Of a stretch of DNA of 64,000 bases, positions 8,616 to 19,073 are shown piece after piece. Every line of letters begins with the position of its first letter. Position 1 is the first letter of the stretch. The notes beneath the pieces are model-generated. The model was not told where the DNA came from, did no database searches, and was given only the letters and a program-made list of their open reading frames with translations. The stretch is from Aerococcus suis (GTDB taxonomy: Bacteria; Bacillota; Bacilli; Lactobacillales; Aerococcaceae), in NCBI RefSeq assembly GCF_900176325.1, contig NZ_FWXK01000002.1:124001-188000 (forward strand), given 5' to 3'. The translations under genes were made by a program, and so were the position numbers.

Positions 8616-10691
8616 TTGGCATATAAATATTTAGTTATCGTTGAATCACCAACGAAAGCCAAAACGATTGAAAAATATCTCGGAAGAAATTATAAAGTTG
8701 TCGCATCTAAAGGACATTTACGAGATTTGCCTAAGAGTAAAATGGGCATTGATATCGATAATGACTATGAACCTCATTATATTTCCATTCGTGGAAAAGG
8801 CCCTTTAATTAAAGAATTAAAAAAATACGCAAATAAAGCTGAAAAAATTTATATCGCTAGTGACCCGGACCGTGAAGGAGAGGCAATTGCTTGGCATTTG
8901 GCCCATTTATTAAAACTAGACCCAACAGATAATATTCGGGTAACTTATAACGAAATTACGAAAGACGCCGTTAAAGAAGCGATTAAACATCCTCGTCCTA
9001 TTGATATGGACTTAGTTGATGCTCAACAGGCAAGACGTGTTCTTGATCGATTAGTTGGGTATAATTTATCACCAATGCTATGGAAAAAGGTAAAAAAAGG
9101 GTTATCAGCAGGACGTGTTCAATCGGTTGCTTTACATATGATTATTCAGCGTGAAAAAGAAATTCGCGCGTTTAAACCAGAAGAATATTGGACAGTTGAA
9201 GGAAAATTTCTAAAAAATCGGAAGACATTTACTGCCAGTGTTTCAAAATATAAAGGGAAAAAACTGGATTTAAAAAATGAAGACGATGTAAAAGAATTTA
9301 TGCAAGAAATTAAAACCCGAGACTTTGAAGTTCAAAATGTGACCGAAAAAGAACGGCGCCGTTTTCCTTCTAAACCGTTTACGACATCCTCTATGCAACA
9401 AGAAGCAGCGAAAAAAATTAATTTCCGTAGTCGGAAAACTATGATGGTTGCTCAACAACTCTACGAAGGGATTAAAGTCGGTCGTGGGGCGGCTGAAGGA
9501 CTGATCACTTATATGCGTACGGATTCTACACGGATTAGTCAAAGTGCCAAAAATCAAGCCCAAGCATTTATTGAGGCTAATTATGGAAAAGATTATTTAG
9601 GCCATCGTAAAAATGATAAACAAGCGAGTGGCGCTCAAGATGCTCATGAGGCGATTCGTCCATCTAATATCAGTCGAACACCAGAATCGATTGAAAAGTA
9701 CTTGACGAAAGATCAAATGAAACTTTATTCATTAATTTGGTCACGCTTTATGGCTAGTCAAATGGCACCAGCTGTTTACGATACAGTAGCTTGTGATTTA
9801 GTCCAAAATGAGGCCACTTTCCGGGCAAATGGATCTAAAATTAAATTCCCTGGTTATCAAAAAGTATATAAAGAGGCGAATAATAAGGATAATATTTTAC
9901 CAGCATTAAAAAATGGTGAAATGGTTAAAAGTAAAGATATTGAACCTAGTCAACACTTTACGCAACCGCCAGCTCGTTATACTGAAGCAAGTCTAATTAA
10001 AACGTTAGAGGAGCAAGGTGTTGGTCGTCCATCGACGTATTCACCAACTATTGAAACGTTAATCAAACGGTATTACGTGAAACTTGAAGCAAAACGTTTC
10101 GAACCGACTGAGTTAGGAGAAATTGTTAATGATTTAATTACCGATTTCTTCCCAGATATTGTCGATACTCAGTTTACTGCTGATTTAGAGTCTGAATTAG
10201 ACGAGATTGAAACCGATAAGAAAGCTTGGGTAGATGTCATCGATTCATTCTACCAACCATTTTCTAAAGAATTGGATACAGCTTGGGATAAGATGGATAA
10301 AGTCGTTATTAAAGATGAACCTGCTGGATTTAAATGTCCTGAATGCGATCATGATATGGTGATTAAATTAGGGCGCTATGGTAAGTTTTATGCTTGTTCT
10401 AATTTCCCTGATTGTCGACATACAGAAGCCATTGTAAAAGAGATTGGTGTGAAATGTCCAACTTGTGGAAAAGGAGAAGTTGTGGAACGTAAATCGAAGA
10501 AAAATCGCTTATTCTTTGGTTGTAGTCGTTACCCTGATTGTGATTTCGTTGATTGGAATAAACCGGTTGGTCGGGAATGTCCAAAATGTCAACACTACTT
10601 AGTAGAGAAGAAAAAACGCGGTAGTAAACAAGTAATCTGTTCTAACTGTGACTATAAAGAAAATGAAGTGAAATCAAGCCAACAAGCTTAA
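8616..10691 (+). CDS. topA: DNA topoisomerase I
   Basis: Type IA topoisomerase that relaxes negative supercoils. The Toprim domain opens the protein ([30 protein letters not shown]), and the active-site tyrosine is in [13 protein letters not shown] at about residue 299. Three C-terminal zinc ribbons follow (CPECDHDM...[15 protein letters not shown]...CSRYPDC, CPKCQHY...CSNCDYK). Length is 691 residues. The start is TTG, fixed by AAAGGAG eight bases upstream and by the conserved [11 protein letters not shown]-terminus. In enterococci and bacilli topA is followed by trmFO, xerC and hslVU before codY; here codY follows directly. Confidence 0.97.
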   Translation: MAYKYLVIVESPTKAKTIEKYLGRNYKVVASKGHLRDLPKSKMGIDIDNDYEPHYISIRGKGPLIKELKKYANKAEKIYIASDPDREGEAIAWHLAHLLKLDPTDNIRVTYNEITKDAVKEAIKHPRPIDMDLVDAQQARRVLDRLVGYNLSPMLWKKVKKGLSAGRVQSVALHMIIQREKEIRAFKPEEYWTVEGKFLKNRKTFTASVSKYKGKKLDLKNEDDVKEFMQEIKTRDFEVQNVTEKERRRFPSKPFTTSSMQQEAAKKINFRSRKTMMVAQQLYEGIKVGRGAAEGLITYMRTDSTRISQSAKNQAQAFIEANYGKDYLGHRKNDKQASGAQDAHEAIRPSNISRTPESIEKYLTKDQMKLYSLIWSRFMASQMAPAVYDTVACDLVQNEATFRANGSKIKFPGYQKVYKEANNKDNILPALKNGEMVKSKDIEPSQHFTQPPARYTEASLIKTLEEQGVGRPSTYSPTIETLIKRYYVKLEAKRFEPTELGEIVNDLITDFFPDIVDTQFTADLESELDEIETDKKAWVDVIDSFYQPFSKELDTAWDKMDKVVIKDEPAGFKCPECDHDMVIKLGRYGKFYACSNFPDCRHTEAIVKEIGVKCPTCGKGEVVERKSKKNRLFFGCSRYPDCDFVDWNKPVGRECPKCQHYLVEKKKRGSKQVICSNCDYKENEVKSSQQA

Positions 10692-10730
10692 AATGACGAA
10701 GCATTAAAATATTTTTGCAAATAATTGCAG

Positions 10731-10778
10731 CCCTCTTATGAGTATGGTATCTTTAGTATGCTATATAAGAGGGTTTTT
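10731..10778 (+). terminator. Terminator after topA
   Basis: CCCTCTTAT (10731-10739) pairs perfectly with ATAAGAGGG (10765-10773) around a 25-base loop, followed by TTTTT. Confidence 0.75.
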
Positions 10779-10901
10779 AATACGCTTTTGAAATAGGTTA
10801 GCCGTTGATTAGATGATGAGACACTTGACGTCTAAATATTTCAAAGCGTTATTTTTCATTATTTTTTATTTTATGTATCAAAATTATGGAGGTATTTAAG
10901 T

Positions 10902-11708
10902 ATGGAAAGTGACATTTTAGCTAAGATTCGACAAATTAAAGAAATCGTGAAACGTGAGGATATCGTCTCTAATGATAAAATGTCAGAATTTCCGTTTCAG
11001 CCATTAATTAGAGTTTTAGGCCAAATCTTAAATGCTAATGCTTATTTAGTTAGTGAAATTGGAGAGTTATTGGGCTTTTATTCTACGTTCGATTTTATTA
11101 ATAGCGAACGTACGAATCAAATGCTGGCTAATCATCAATTAGATGAAACCTATATGCATGGGCTAGCTGCTATTAACCAGACAATCGATAATATTGCTAT
11201 TGATGATGATCGAACGATTTTCGCGACAGAATATCGCCAACAGTTTTCTGAAGGTAAAACCGCGATTATTCCAATTTTTGCGGCTGATATAAAAATTGGT
11301 TATTTAATTCTCGCTCGTCCTGATGCGCAATTTAATGTTGATGATATGATTTTAGCTGAATATATCGCTAGCTTGTTAGCATTGGAAATGGAGCATTTAA
11401 ATCGTGATCGTCAATCTGAGCAATCTAGACGACAACACTTAGTGGAATTGGCTGTTAATTCATTGAGTTACTCGGAATTAATGGCACTGAGAACTATTTT
11501 TGATGGACAAACAGAACCGGTATTTCGGATTACGGCTTCTAAAATCGCTGAAGAAGTTGGGATAACCCGTTCTGTCATTGTAAACGCCTTACGTAAACTT
11601 GAAAGCGCAGGGGTCATTCAATCACGATCTTTAGGTATGAAAGGCACACATATCAATATTAACGATGAACATACGTTAACCTTACTACAGCATCAATTGC
11701 ATCTATAA
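10902..11708 (+). CDS. codY: GTP- and branched-chain-amino-acid-responsive global repressor CodY
   Basis: CodY represses amino-acid uptake and biosynthesis genes when GTP and branched-chain amino acids are high. The N-terminal GAF domain is recognisable (LIRVLGQILNANAYLVSEIGELLGF) and the C-terminal winged helix-turn-helix reads SKIAEEVGITRSVIVNALRKLESAGVIQSRSLGMKGTHI. It is 268 residues, close to the usual 259-262. GGAGG precedes the ATG by 9 bases. It is a single-gene unit closed by a shared terminator with the convergent plsY. Confidence 0.97.
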   Translation: MESDILAKIRQIKEIVKREDIVSNDKMSEFPFQPLIRVLGQILNANAYLVSEIGELLGFYSTFDFINSERTNQMLANHQLDETYMHGLAAINQTIDNIAIDDDRTIFATEYRQQFSEGKTAIIPIFAADIKIGYLILARPDAQFNVDDMILAEYIASLLALEMEHLNRDRQSEQSRRQHLVELAVNSLSYSELMALRTIFDGQTEPVFRITASKIAEEVGITRSVIVNALRKLESAGVIQSRSLGMKGTHININDEHTLTLLQHQLHL

Positions 11709-11710
11709 TT

Positions 11711-11742
11711 AAAAAGGTCGGAATAAATATTCCGGCCTTTTC
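11711..11742. terminator. Bidirectional terminator between codY and plsY
   Basis: AAAAGGTCGGAATA pairs with ATTCCGGCCTTTT around AAT. A runs on the left and T runs on the right allow it to work for both convergent genes. Confidence 0.85.
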
Positions 11743-11757
11743 TTACGTTAGCAGTAG

Positions 11758-12354
11758 TTAACGCTTATGATGATATCCAAAGGGAATTTTTGATTCTGTT
11801 CCTGCTTTAATACGCTGAATATTTTCCTTATGGCGAATAACAACCACAATCCAAATAATAGCTGTTACAATTGTTAATACCCAGTCGTGCCAGAAGAAGC
11901 TAATTAAAATAGCAAAGAAGATAGATAAGATACTAGCTAAGCTAACCATTCGACTAAAGTATAGGATGACGAAAAAAGATGAAATCGCTAAAATCGCGAA
12001 CAAGGGGTCAAAAGCAAAGACTATACCAAAACTGGTAGCAATAGCTTTCCCTCCTTTAAATTTTAAATAGATAGGGTATACATGACCTAAAACAGCGCCT
12101 GCACCAAATAATAAGGGATGCCAAGTAAAGGGCGATAACATACCAATTAAGACAGGGATGCCACCTTTTAACATGTCACAGAGAAAGACGAGTAAACCAC
12201 CTTTAGGTCCCAAGCCGCGAAAAGCATTTGTGGTGCCAATATTCCCTGATCCAACTTGTCGCAAGTCAACGTTAAAAAGTGATTTTCCAAGTACCAGACC
12301 GAATGGAATGGAACCAAGAAGGTAAGCAAAAATAAATAATAACAGATTTAGCAT
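11758..12354 (-). CDS. plsY: Acyl-phosphate:glycerol-3-phosphate acyltransferase
   Basis: Integral membrane enzyme that makes lysophosphatidic acid from acyl-phosphate and glycerol 3-phosphate, the first acylation in phospholipid synthesis. It has about five membrane segments in 198 residues and the family motifs GSIPFGLVLGK, GSGNIGTTNAFRGLG, and FKGGKAIATSFG. AAAGGAG lies 8 bases before the ATG. It is divergent from parE, an arrangement common in Lactobacillales. Confidence 0.95.
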   Translation of the reverse strand: MLNLLLFIFAYLLGSIPFGLVLGKSLFNVDLRQVGSGNIGTTNAFRGLGPKGGLLVFLCDMLKGGIPVLIGMLSPFTWHPLLFGAGAVLGHVYPIYLKFKGGKAIATSFGIVFAFDPLFAILAISSFFVILYFSRMVSLASILSIFFAILISFFWHDWVLTIVTAIIWIVVVIRHKENIQRIKAGTESKIPFGYHHKR

Positions 12355-12441
12355 ATGCTTACTCCTTTCTTAAAATATTAGTCTAATTATATCAGATTGA
12401 AATGGAAAACGCCTACTGATTTAGATACAAGCTTAGATGTG

Positions 12442-12470
12442 TTGTGAAAATATTAAAAGTAAAGTATGAT
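12442..12470 (+). promoter_or_regulatory. Promoter for parE-parC
   Basis: TTGTGA, 17 bases, TATGAT, about 30 bases upstream of the parE start. Confidence 0.6.
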
Positions 12471-12500
12471 AATTAAGATTGAGTAGAAGGGGTTGTTGAG

Positions 12501-14564
12501 ATGGAAAAGCCAAAAAATCAAGAATATAATGAACAATCTATCCAAGTTTTAGAGGGATTGGAAGCAGTCCGTAAACGACCTGGTATGTATATTGGGTCAA
12601 CAGATACTCATGGGTTACATCATTTGATTTACGAGATTGTTGACAATTCAATAGATGAGGCTCTTTCTGGATATTGTGACAATATTTGGGTTACCTTACA
12701 TACAGATGGTAGTGTAACCGTTGAAGACAATGGTCGTGGGATGCCAATTGGACAACATGCAAGCGGTCGACCAACTGTTGAAGTGATTTTAACGGTGCTA
12801 CACGCCGGGGGGAAATTTGGCGGTAGTGGCTATAAAACCTCTGGTGGACTTCATGGTGTCGGTTCAAGTGTTGTTAACGCACTTTCTGAGTGGATGACGG
12901 TTTCTGTTCGCCGCGATGGGAAATGTTACGAACAGAAATTTACTAATGGTGGTCATCCTAATAAACCGAAGACGACAACGTATAAAGGTCGTAAAACCGG
13001 GACTACGGTGACATTTAAACCTAGCCAAGAAGTATTTGGACGAGCACAATTTGATGCACAAACAATTCGTGAACATCTCAGAGAATCTGCTTTCTTACTG
13101 AAAGATTTAACGATTCATTTTAAAGATGAAAACACCGATGAAGAAGATACCTTCCACTTTGAAGAAGGAATTAAAGAATTTGTGGCCTATTTAAATGAAG
13201 ACAAAGACACATTGCATGATATTGTCTTCTTTAAAGGAACGGAAAATGATTTTGAAATTGAAATTGCTTTTCAATATAACGATGGCTATTCCGAGACAGT
13301 CCTATCATTTGTCAACAATGTGAGAACAGCTGATGGTGGAACGCATGAATCAGGGATGCGAACAGGGCTAACCAAAGCATTTAATGAATATGCGAGAAAA
13401 GTAGAGTTGTTGAAACCAAAAGAAAAAAATCTAGAAGGAACAGATGTTAGGGAAGGATATACAGCTGTCTTATCTGTCCGTATTCCTGAAGAATACCTAC
13501 AATTTGAAGGCCAAACAAAAGGAAAATTGGGGACACCAAAAGCACGTCCAGCAACGGAAGCATTAGTGAATAGTCGCCTATCTGTTTTTCTAATTGAGAA
13601 CGGTGAAACCGCTCAAATGTTAGTTCGAAAAGCATTAAAAGCTCGGGAGGCTCGAGATGCTGCCCGTAAAGCTCGTGAAGAAAGTCGAACGGGTACTAAG
13701 AAAAAAGGAAAAGAAACGATTTTATCAGGGAAATTAACGCCAGCTCAAGGACGAAATGCGAAAAAAAATGAGCTATTCCTAGTCGAAGGAGACTCTGCAG
13801 GAGGGTCTGCAAAACAAGGTCGTGATCGTAAATTTCAAGCCATTTTACCTTTACGTGGTAAAGTGTTAAATACTGAAAAAGCAAATATTCAAGATATTTT
13901 GAAAAATGAAGAGTTAAATACCATTATTTATACGATTGGTGCTGGAATTGGCCCTGAATTTGATATTGAGGATGCAAATTACGATAAGGTAATTATTATG
14001 ACAGATGCCGATACAGATGGTGCTCACATTCAAGTATTACTTTTAACCTTCTTTTATCGGTATATGCGTCCTCTAGTAGAAGCAGGTAAAGTGTATTTGG
14101 CAATGCCACCGTTATATAAATTATCTCGTGGTAAAGGAAAAAAAGAAAAAGTCGCTTATGCTTGGACAGATGAAGAGTTGGCAGACGTGACTAAAACAAT
14201 GGGAAAAGGGTATACCCTTCAACGGTATAAAGGTCTCGGTGAAATGAATGCGGATCAGCTTTGGGAAACGACTATGAATCCAGAATCGCGAACATTGGTG
14301 CGTGTAACGTTAAATGACTTAAGCCTAGCTGAAAAACGCGTTTCCGTTTTAATGGGTAATAAAGTGCCTCCAAGACGGAAATGGATTGAATCAAACGTTG
14401 CTTTTACTATGGATGATTCAGATAACTTATTAGAAAATGTGACGGATGATCAAGCAAATGGTGAAGGCGAAGAACAATTACGTCAAAAAGCTGATACGAT
14501 ATTAAGCGAACAAACATCAGCGAATCAAATGAGCCTATTTGACGAAGGAGATATGGAATCATGA
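12501..14564 (+). CDS. parE: DNA topoisomerase IV subunit B
   Basis: ATPase subunit of topoisomerase IV, which decatenates daughter chromosomes. The GHKL ATP site is seen in EIVDNSIDEAL, DNGRGMPIG and GGLHGVGSSVVNALSEW, and the Toprim domain in LVEGDSAGGSAKQGRDR and IIMTDADTDGAHI. The phrasing of the ATP lid (YKTSGGLHGVGSSV) and the direct parC neighbour identify ParE, not GyrB. Length is 687 residues. Its TGA stop overlaps the parC ATG by four bases (ATGA), so the subunits are translated in a coupled way. Confidence 0.96.
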   Translation: MEKPKNQEYNEQSIQVLEGLEAVRKRPGMYIGSTDTHGLHHLIYEIVDNSIDEALSGYCDNIWVTLHTDGSVTVEDNGRGMPIGQHASGRPTVEVILTVLHAGGKFGGSGYKTSGGLHGVGSSVVNALSEWMTVSVRRDGKCYEQKFTNGGHPNKPKTTTYKGRKTGTTVTFKPSQEVFGRAQFDAQTIREHLRESAFLLKDLTIHFKDENTDEEDTFHFEEGIKEFVAYLNEDKDTLHDIVFFKGTENDFEIEIAFQYNDGYSETVLSFVNNVRTADGGTHESGMRTGLTKAFNEYARKVELLKPKEKNLEGTDVREGYTAVLSVRIPEEYLQFEGQTKGKLGTPKARPATEALVNSRLSVFLIENGETAQMLVRKALKAREARDAARKAREESRTGTKKKGKETILSGKLTPAQGRNAKKNELFLVEGDSAGGSAKQGRDRKFQAILPLRGKVLNTEKANIQDILKNEELNTIIYTIGAGIGPEFDIEDANYDKVIIMTDADTDGAHIQVLLLTFFYRYMRPLVEAGKVYLAMPPLYKLSRGKGKKEKVAYAWTDEELADVTKTMGKGYTLQRYKGLGEMNADQLWETTMNPESRTLVRVTLNDLSLAEKRVSVLMGNKVPPRRKWIESNVAFTMDDSDNLLENVTDDQANGEGEEQLRQKADTILSEQTSANQMSLFDEGDMES

Positions 14565-17020
14565 TAGATATTCAAGAATTAAGTTTAGAAGAGGTTATGG
14601 GGGATCGCTTCGGACGTTATTCCAAATATATTATTCAAGATCGTGCGTTACCTGATGTTCGAGATGGGCTAAAGCCTGTTCAACGACGGATCCTTTATGC
14701 GATGTTTCAAGAAGGAAATGTTTCTACTAACAATTTTCGTAAATCTGCTAAAACAGTAGGTAATGTTATTGGTAACTATCATCCCCATGGCGATAGCTCA
14801 GTCTATGAAGCGATGGTACGGATGAGCCAAGAGTGGAAAAACCGTGATGTCTTAATCGAAATGCATGGAAATAATGGGTCAATGGATGGTGACTCAGCAG
14901 CCGCGATGCGATACACTGAGGCACGATTATCCAAAATCGCGGATGAATTATTACGTGATTTAGATAAAAATACTGTAGAAACGATGTTAAATTTCGATGA
15001 TACAACCGAAGAACCCACTGTTTTACCAGCAGGTTTTCCTAACTTATTGGTCAACGGGGCTTCAGGAATTTCAGCTGGATATGCGACAGAAATTCCTACG
15101 CATAATTTAGGGGAAGTTGTTGATGCAACCACCTATTTAATTGACCATCCTAATGCTTCATTAGATAAGTTAATGACTTTTGTAAAAGGACCAGATTTTC
15201 CTACTGGTGCGATTGTTCAGGGAGAAAAAGAACTGAAAAAAGCTTACCAAACTGGACGTGGGAAAGTAGTTGTTCGTTCGCGTCATAATATGGAAACGTT
15301 ACGAGGTGGTAAACATCAAATTGTCATCACCGAAATTCCATTTGAAGTGAATAAAGCCACTTTAGTTCGAAGAATGGATGAGCTACGGTTAAGTAAAGGA
15401 ATTGATGGCATCTCAGAGGTTCGCGATGAAAGTGACCGTAATGGGTTAAGAATTGTTGTGGAACTCAAAAAAGATGCGAATGCTGAAGCCATATTACAAT
15501 ATTTCTATAAGAATTCTGACTTACAAGTGAATTATAATTTTAATATGGTAGCTATCCATGACCAACGTCCAGAGCAACTAGGGTTAAAAGATATTTTACA
15601 AGCATATATCAACCATCGTTATACGATTATTCGTCAACGGACAGCATTTGATTTGGAAAAAGCGCAACGGCGATTACATATTGTTGAAGGATTGGTTAAG
15701 GCGTTATCAATTTTAGATGATGTTATTCATACGATTCGTGATTCAGAAAACAAAGCAGATGCAAAACGTAATTTAGTGTCACAGTATGATTTTACTGAAG
15801 CTCAAGCTGAAGCTATTGTCAGTTTACAACTTTATCGTTTAACTAATACGGATATTACGGACTTACAAAATGAACGCTTAGACTTAAATGAGCAAATTGC
15901 TTCCTATCAAGCTATTTTAAATGATGATTACGTCCTATTTAGTGTGATGAAAAATGAACTTAAGGGTATCAAAAAAGCTTATGCAACACCACGACGTACT
16001 GAAATTCAAGCCACAGTTGATAAGATTGTGATTGAAAAAGAACTATTGATTAGTGAAGAAACGGTGATGACAGTCGTAACTCGCCTAGGCTATATCAAAC
16101 GAACAAGTTTAAGATCGGTAAAATCTAGTGGAATGACTGAGCTAGGATTACGTGATGGTGATCAACCAATCTATGTTCATACACACTCAACATTGGATCA
16201 GTTAGTTATTTTAACAAGTAAAGGTCAATATATTTTCCAACCCGTTCATGAATTACAAGATATTCGCTGGAAAGATATGGGTGAGCATTTATCTCAACGG
16301 ATTCCTCTAGCAGCGGATGAATTTATTTTAGCAGTATATCCGTATCAAGAATCCTCTCAAGATAAGCTAGTATTAGCTACGAAAGCTGGAATGATTAAAC
16401 AAACCCAATTAAGTGAGTTTCAATCATTCCGCGGCCATCGTAACAAAGCGGGGATGGCGATGAAATTATCGAATGATCAAGATGAAGTTGTCAATGTCTA
16501 TCTCGTGCCTCACGATACGGATGATAAAGTAGGCGAAGTTATTATTTTTACGCACTTTGGTTTTACATTACGTTATCCGATTTCAGAAATTAATGAAGTC
16601 GGTACGCGTGCTAAAGGGGTCAAGTCGGTAAATCTTAAGAAAGACGATTTTGTCGTTAATATGGTGTTTGAAGCGATGCCTCAGCCTAATCATCAAGTCT
16701 TAATGGTGACTCAACGGGGACATATGAAACGGTTAAAATGGTCTGACATCAATCAATTAGGTCGTGCGAAACGAGGACTAACGAGCCTAAAAGAATTAAA
16801 AACTCATCCTCATCGTTTAGTGAGTGTTCAAAAAGTATGGGATAGTCAACAAACTTTTGAAGTAATCGGTAGTCAAGGCTCTCAACAAACTTTTAAAGCG
16901 GTAGATATTCCAATAGGTGAACGTTACAGTAATGGATCCAAAATGATTGATGAAAGTAAACTAGGGGAAGTTCAACGTGTGACACCTTTATTTGACTTAG
17001 AAACTATTGAGATTGATTAA
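14561..17020 (+). CDS. parC: DNA topoisomerase IV subunit A
   Basis: DNA breakage-reunion subunit of topoisomerase IV, 819 residues. The active-site tyrosine is in AAAMRYTEARLS, and the quinolone-resistance region HPHGDSSVYEAMVRMSQ has Ser79 and Glu83, i.e. serine and an acidic residue at the two positions where resistance changes usually occur, so no resistance substitution is evident there. The C-terminal domain has the degenerate pinwheel repeats seen in ParC, without the canonical GyrA box. Start ATG overlaps the parE stop. Confidence 0.96.
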   Translation: MIDIQELSLEEVMGDRFGRYSKYIIQDRALPDVRDGLKPVQRRILYAMFQEGNVSTNNFRKSAKTVGNVIGNYHPHGDSSVYEAMVRMSQEWKNRDVLIEMHGNNGSMDGDSAAAMRYTEARLSKIADELLRDLDKNTVETMLNFDDTTEEPTVLPAGFPNLLVNGASGISAGYATEIPTHNLGEVVDATTYLIDHPNASLDKLMTFVKGPDFPTGAIVQGEKELKKAYQTGRGKVVVRSRHNMETLRGGKHQIVITEIPFEVNKATLVRRMDELRLSKGIDGISEVRDESDRNGLRIVVELKKDANAEAILQYFYKNSDLQVNYNFNMVAIHDQRPEQLGLKDILQAYINHRYTIIRQRTAFDLEKAQRRLHIVEGLVKALSILDDVIHTIRDSENKADAKRNLVSQYDFTEAQAEAIVSLQLYRLTNTDITDLQNERLDLNEQIASYQAILNDDYVLFSVMKNELKGIKKAYATPRRTEIQATVDKIVIEKELLISEETVMTVVTRLGYIKRTSLRSVKSSGMTELGLRDGDQPIYVHTHSTLDQLVILTSKGQYIFQPVHELQDIRWKDMGEHLSQRIPLAADEFILAVYPYQESSQDKLVLATKAGMIKQTQLSEFQSFRGHRNKAGMAMKLSNDQDEVVNVYLVPHDTDDKVGEVIIFTHFGFTLRYPISEINEVGTRAKGVKSVNLKKDDFVVNMVFEAMPQPNHQVLMVTQRGHMKRLKWSDINQLGRAKRGLTSLKELKTHPHRLVSVQKVWDSQQTFEVIGSQGSQQTFKAVDIPIGERYSNGSKMIDESKLGEVQRVTPLFDLETIEID

Positions 17021-17054
17021 TAAGTTATCATGTTTTACGTCATTATGGGTTTAC

Positions 17055-17063
17055 TGCTATAAT
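17055..17063 (+). promoter_or_regulatory. Extended -10 promoter for the aldo/keto reductase gene
   Basis: TGCTATAAT, a perfect extended -10, with a weak TTACGT 17 bases upstream; 38 bases before the ATG. Confidence 0.55.
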
Positions 17064-17101
17064 GCATTTATAGAAGAAACATTTATAAAGGAGAAGGTTA
17101 G

Positions 17102-17953
17102 ATGTCAATACCGATGTATACTGCATATAATGACTTTCAAATTCCACAATTAGGTATGGGAACCTATAAACTAAGAGGGAAAATGGGTGTCGATGCGATT
17201 GCTGCTGCTCTTGAAATAGGTTATCGCTATTTAGATACCGCTTATAATTATGAAAATGAAGGAACAGTAGGTGAAGCTATTCGTCAATCATCTGTTAATC
17301 GTGAAGATATCCAAGTCGCTTCAAAATTACCTGGACGTTATCATGATTATGAGTCAGCATTAACGACGATTGAAGAGTCTCTTTATCGGACCGGATTAAA
17401 TTATTTTGATTTATATTTAATTCATTGGCCAAATCCTAAACAAGACCAATATGTTGATGCTTGGAAAGCTTTGATTGAAGCTAAAAAACGTGGTTGGGTA
17501 AAAGAAATTGGGGTTAGCAATTTTACTCAAGATTATATTGAACGTTTAATTGAAGAAACAGGCGAAAAACCCGTTTTAAACCAAATTGAATTGCATCCTT
17601 ATTTTGAACAAGCAGAATTATTAGCTTACCATCAATCGCAAGGAATTATTACGCAAGCATGGTGTCCTTTAGGTCGCGCCAATGAGAAAGTAGCAGAATC
17701 TGTATTAGAATTACCAAAAATCGTAACTATTGCTCAAAAATATGGAAAAACGCCTGCACAAGTCATTTTGCGTTGGCATTTACAACGTGGAGTGATGGCT
17801 ATTCCAAAATCTTCTAAACCAGAACGACTAGCTGAAAACTTTGATGTTTTTGACTTTGAGTTAACAGATGAAGAATTAGCCACTATTTCTAGTTATTCAC
17901 GGGCAGATGGCCGTCTAGCCAACCAAGATCCAGAGGAACATGAGGAATTTTAA
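17102..17953 (+). CDS. Aldo/keto reductase (AKR5-like)
   Basis: NADPH-dependent carbonyl reductase of 283 residues with the full catalytic tetrad: Asp45 and Tyr50 in YLDTAYNYENEG, Lys75 in ASKLPGR, His108 in YLIHWPNP. GVSNFTQ and the C-terminal AIPKSSKPERLAENFDVFDFELT are the cofactor-binding family signatures. The family reduces aldehydes, methylglyoxal and 2,5-diketogluconate-like substrates; the physiological substrate cannot be told. It is a single-gene unit with its own promoter and AAAGGAG site. Confidence 0.9.
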   Translation: MSIPMYTAYNDFQIPQLGMGTYKLRGKMGVDAIAAALEIGYRYLDTAYNYENEGTVGEAIRQSSVNREDIQVASKLPGRYHDYESALTTIEESLYRTGLNYFDLYLIHWPNPKQDQYVDAWKALIEAKKRGWVKEIGVSNFTQDYIERLIEETGEKPVLNQIELHPYFEQAELLAYHQSQGIITQAWCPLGRANEKVAESVLELPKIVTIAQKYGKTPAQVILRWHLQRGVMAIPKSSKPERLAENFDVFDFELTDEELATISSYSRADGRLANQDPEEHEEF

Positions 17954-18007
17954 TTCATAAGTCAATATGCTAAAATAAACTTAATCAAATAGAAAGAAGG
18001 AGATTAC

Positions 18008-18943
18008 GTGAGTAAAGTCTTAGTTTTTGGTCATAAAAATCCAGATACTGATGCCATTACATCAGCTATCGCTTATGCTTATTTATTATCTGAACAAGGT
18101 GTAGAAGCAGAACCAGTTGCTTTAGGAGAAGCAAATGAAGAAACAGCTTATGCGCTAGACCAATTTGGTTATGAAGCTCCTCGTGTTGTGATAACTGTAG
18201 CTGATGAAACAGATATTGTTGCCCTAGTAGACCATAATGAAGCACAACAATCAGTTGATGATCGTGACAAAGTAAGTATCCATTCTGTAGTCGATCATCA
18301 TCGGATAGCGAATTTCGAAACGGCTGATCCCATTTTTTATTTAGCGCGTCCATTTGGATGTACTCAAACAATCTTATATGGCTTGTTCCAAGAAGCAGGA
18401 ATTGATATTCCTGAAAAATTAGCGGGATTAATGTTATCTGCGATTATTTCTGATACGTTATTATTAAAATCACCAACAACAACTGATCGTGACAAAGAAG
18501 TAGCCGCTAAATTAGCTGAATTAGCAGGAGTTAACTTAGATGATTATGGTATCGCTCTTCTAAAATCAGGTACTAATGTTGATAACAAAGATGCTGAAGA
18601 AATTGTCGATGGTGATGCTAAATCATTCGATATGGGTGATTACAAAGTTCGCATTGGTCAAATCAATGTTGTCGATATTGATGACGTGTTAAACCGTAAA
18701 GATGAAATGTTGGAAAAAATGCAAGGGTTAAGTATCGATAATGGTTATGATACTTTCTTATTAATTGTGACAAATATTTTAACGAATGATTCAGAAGGTT
18801 TAGTTGTCGGTAAAGAAGAGCTGCTTCCTTATGTTGGCCAAGCTTTCGATGCAGAAGTCAACGATTCTCAATTACCAATGCCTGGTGTTGTGTCACGTAA
18901 AAAACAAGTGGTGCCCGTTTTAACAGCAAAAATTGAAGGATAA
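18008..18943 (+). CDS. ppaC: Manganese-dependent inorganic pyrophosphatase (family II)
   Basis: Cytosolic DHH-family enzyme that hydrolyses pyrophosphate released by biosynthesis. The metal ligands are in FGHKNPDTDAITSA near the N-terminus, the DHH motif appears as VDHHRIANF, and the DHHA2 domain ends with the substrate-binding PGVVSRKKQVVP. It is 311 residues long. Start is GTG behind GAAGGAG. It is closed by a terminator 13 bases after the stop. Confidence 0.96.
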   Translation: MSKVLVFGHKNPDTDAITSAIAYAYLLSEQGVEAEPVALGEANEETAYALDQFGYEAPRVVITVADETDIVALVDHNEAQQSVDDRDKVSIHSVVDHHRIANFETADPIFYLARPFGCTQTILYGLFQEAGIDIPEKLAGLMLSAIISDTLLLKSPTTTDRDKEVAAKLAELAGVNLDDYGIALLKSGTNVDNKDAEEIVDGDAKSFDMGDYKVRIGQINVVDIDDVLNRKDEMLEKMQGLSIDNGYDTFLLIVTNILTNDSEGLVVGKEELLPYVGQAFDAEVNDSQLPMPGVVSRKKQVVPVLTAKIEG

Positions 18944-18956
18944 CAGCCAAGATAAT

Positions 18957-18988
18957 GCTGAGTTAGCAAAAGCTAGCTCAGCTTTTTT
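18957..18988 (+). terminator. Terminator after ppaC
   Basis: GCTGAGTTAGC pairs with GCTAGCTCAGC (one G-U) around AAAA, followed by six T. Confidence 0.9.
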
Positions 18989-19032
18989 ATTTGTCTAAAT
19001 TATCTCCTATCTTTCAATGAACCGATAGAGGG

Positions 19033-19041
19033 TGTTATAAT
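19033..19041 (+). promoter_or_regulatory. Extended -10 promoter for trkA-trkH
   Basis: TGTTATAAT, perfect extended -10, 33 bases before the trkA ATG. Confidence 0.55.
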
Positions 19042-19073
19042 GAAACGGATTATGGGAGAAAGTAGGGGAATGA

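Noticed and set aside
14803..15132. Minus-strand frame inside parC
   Set aside because: Shadow of a conserved coding region with no start signal or similarity.
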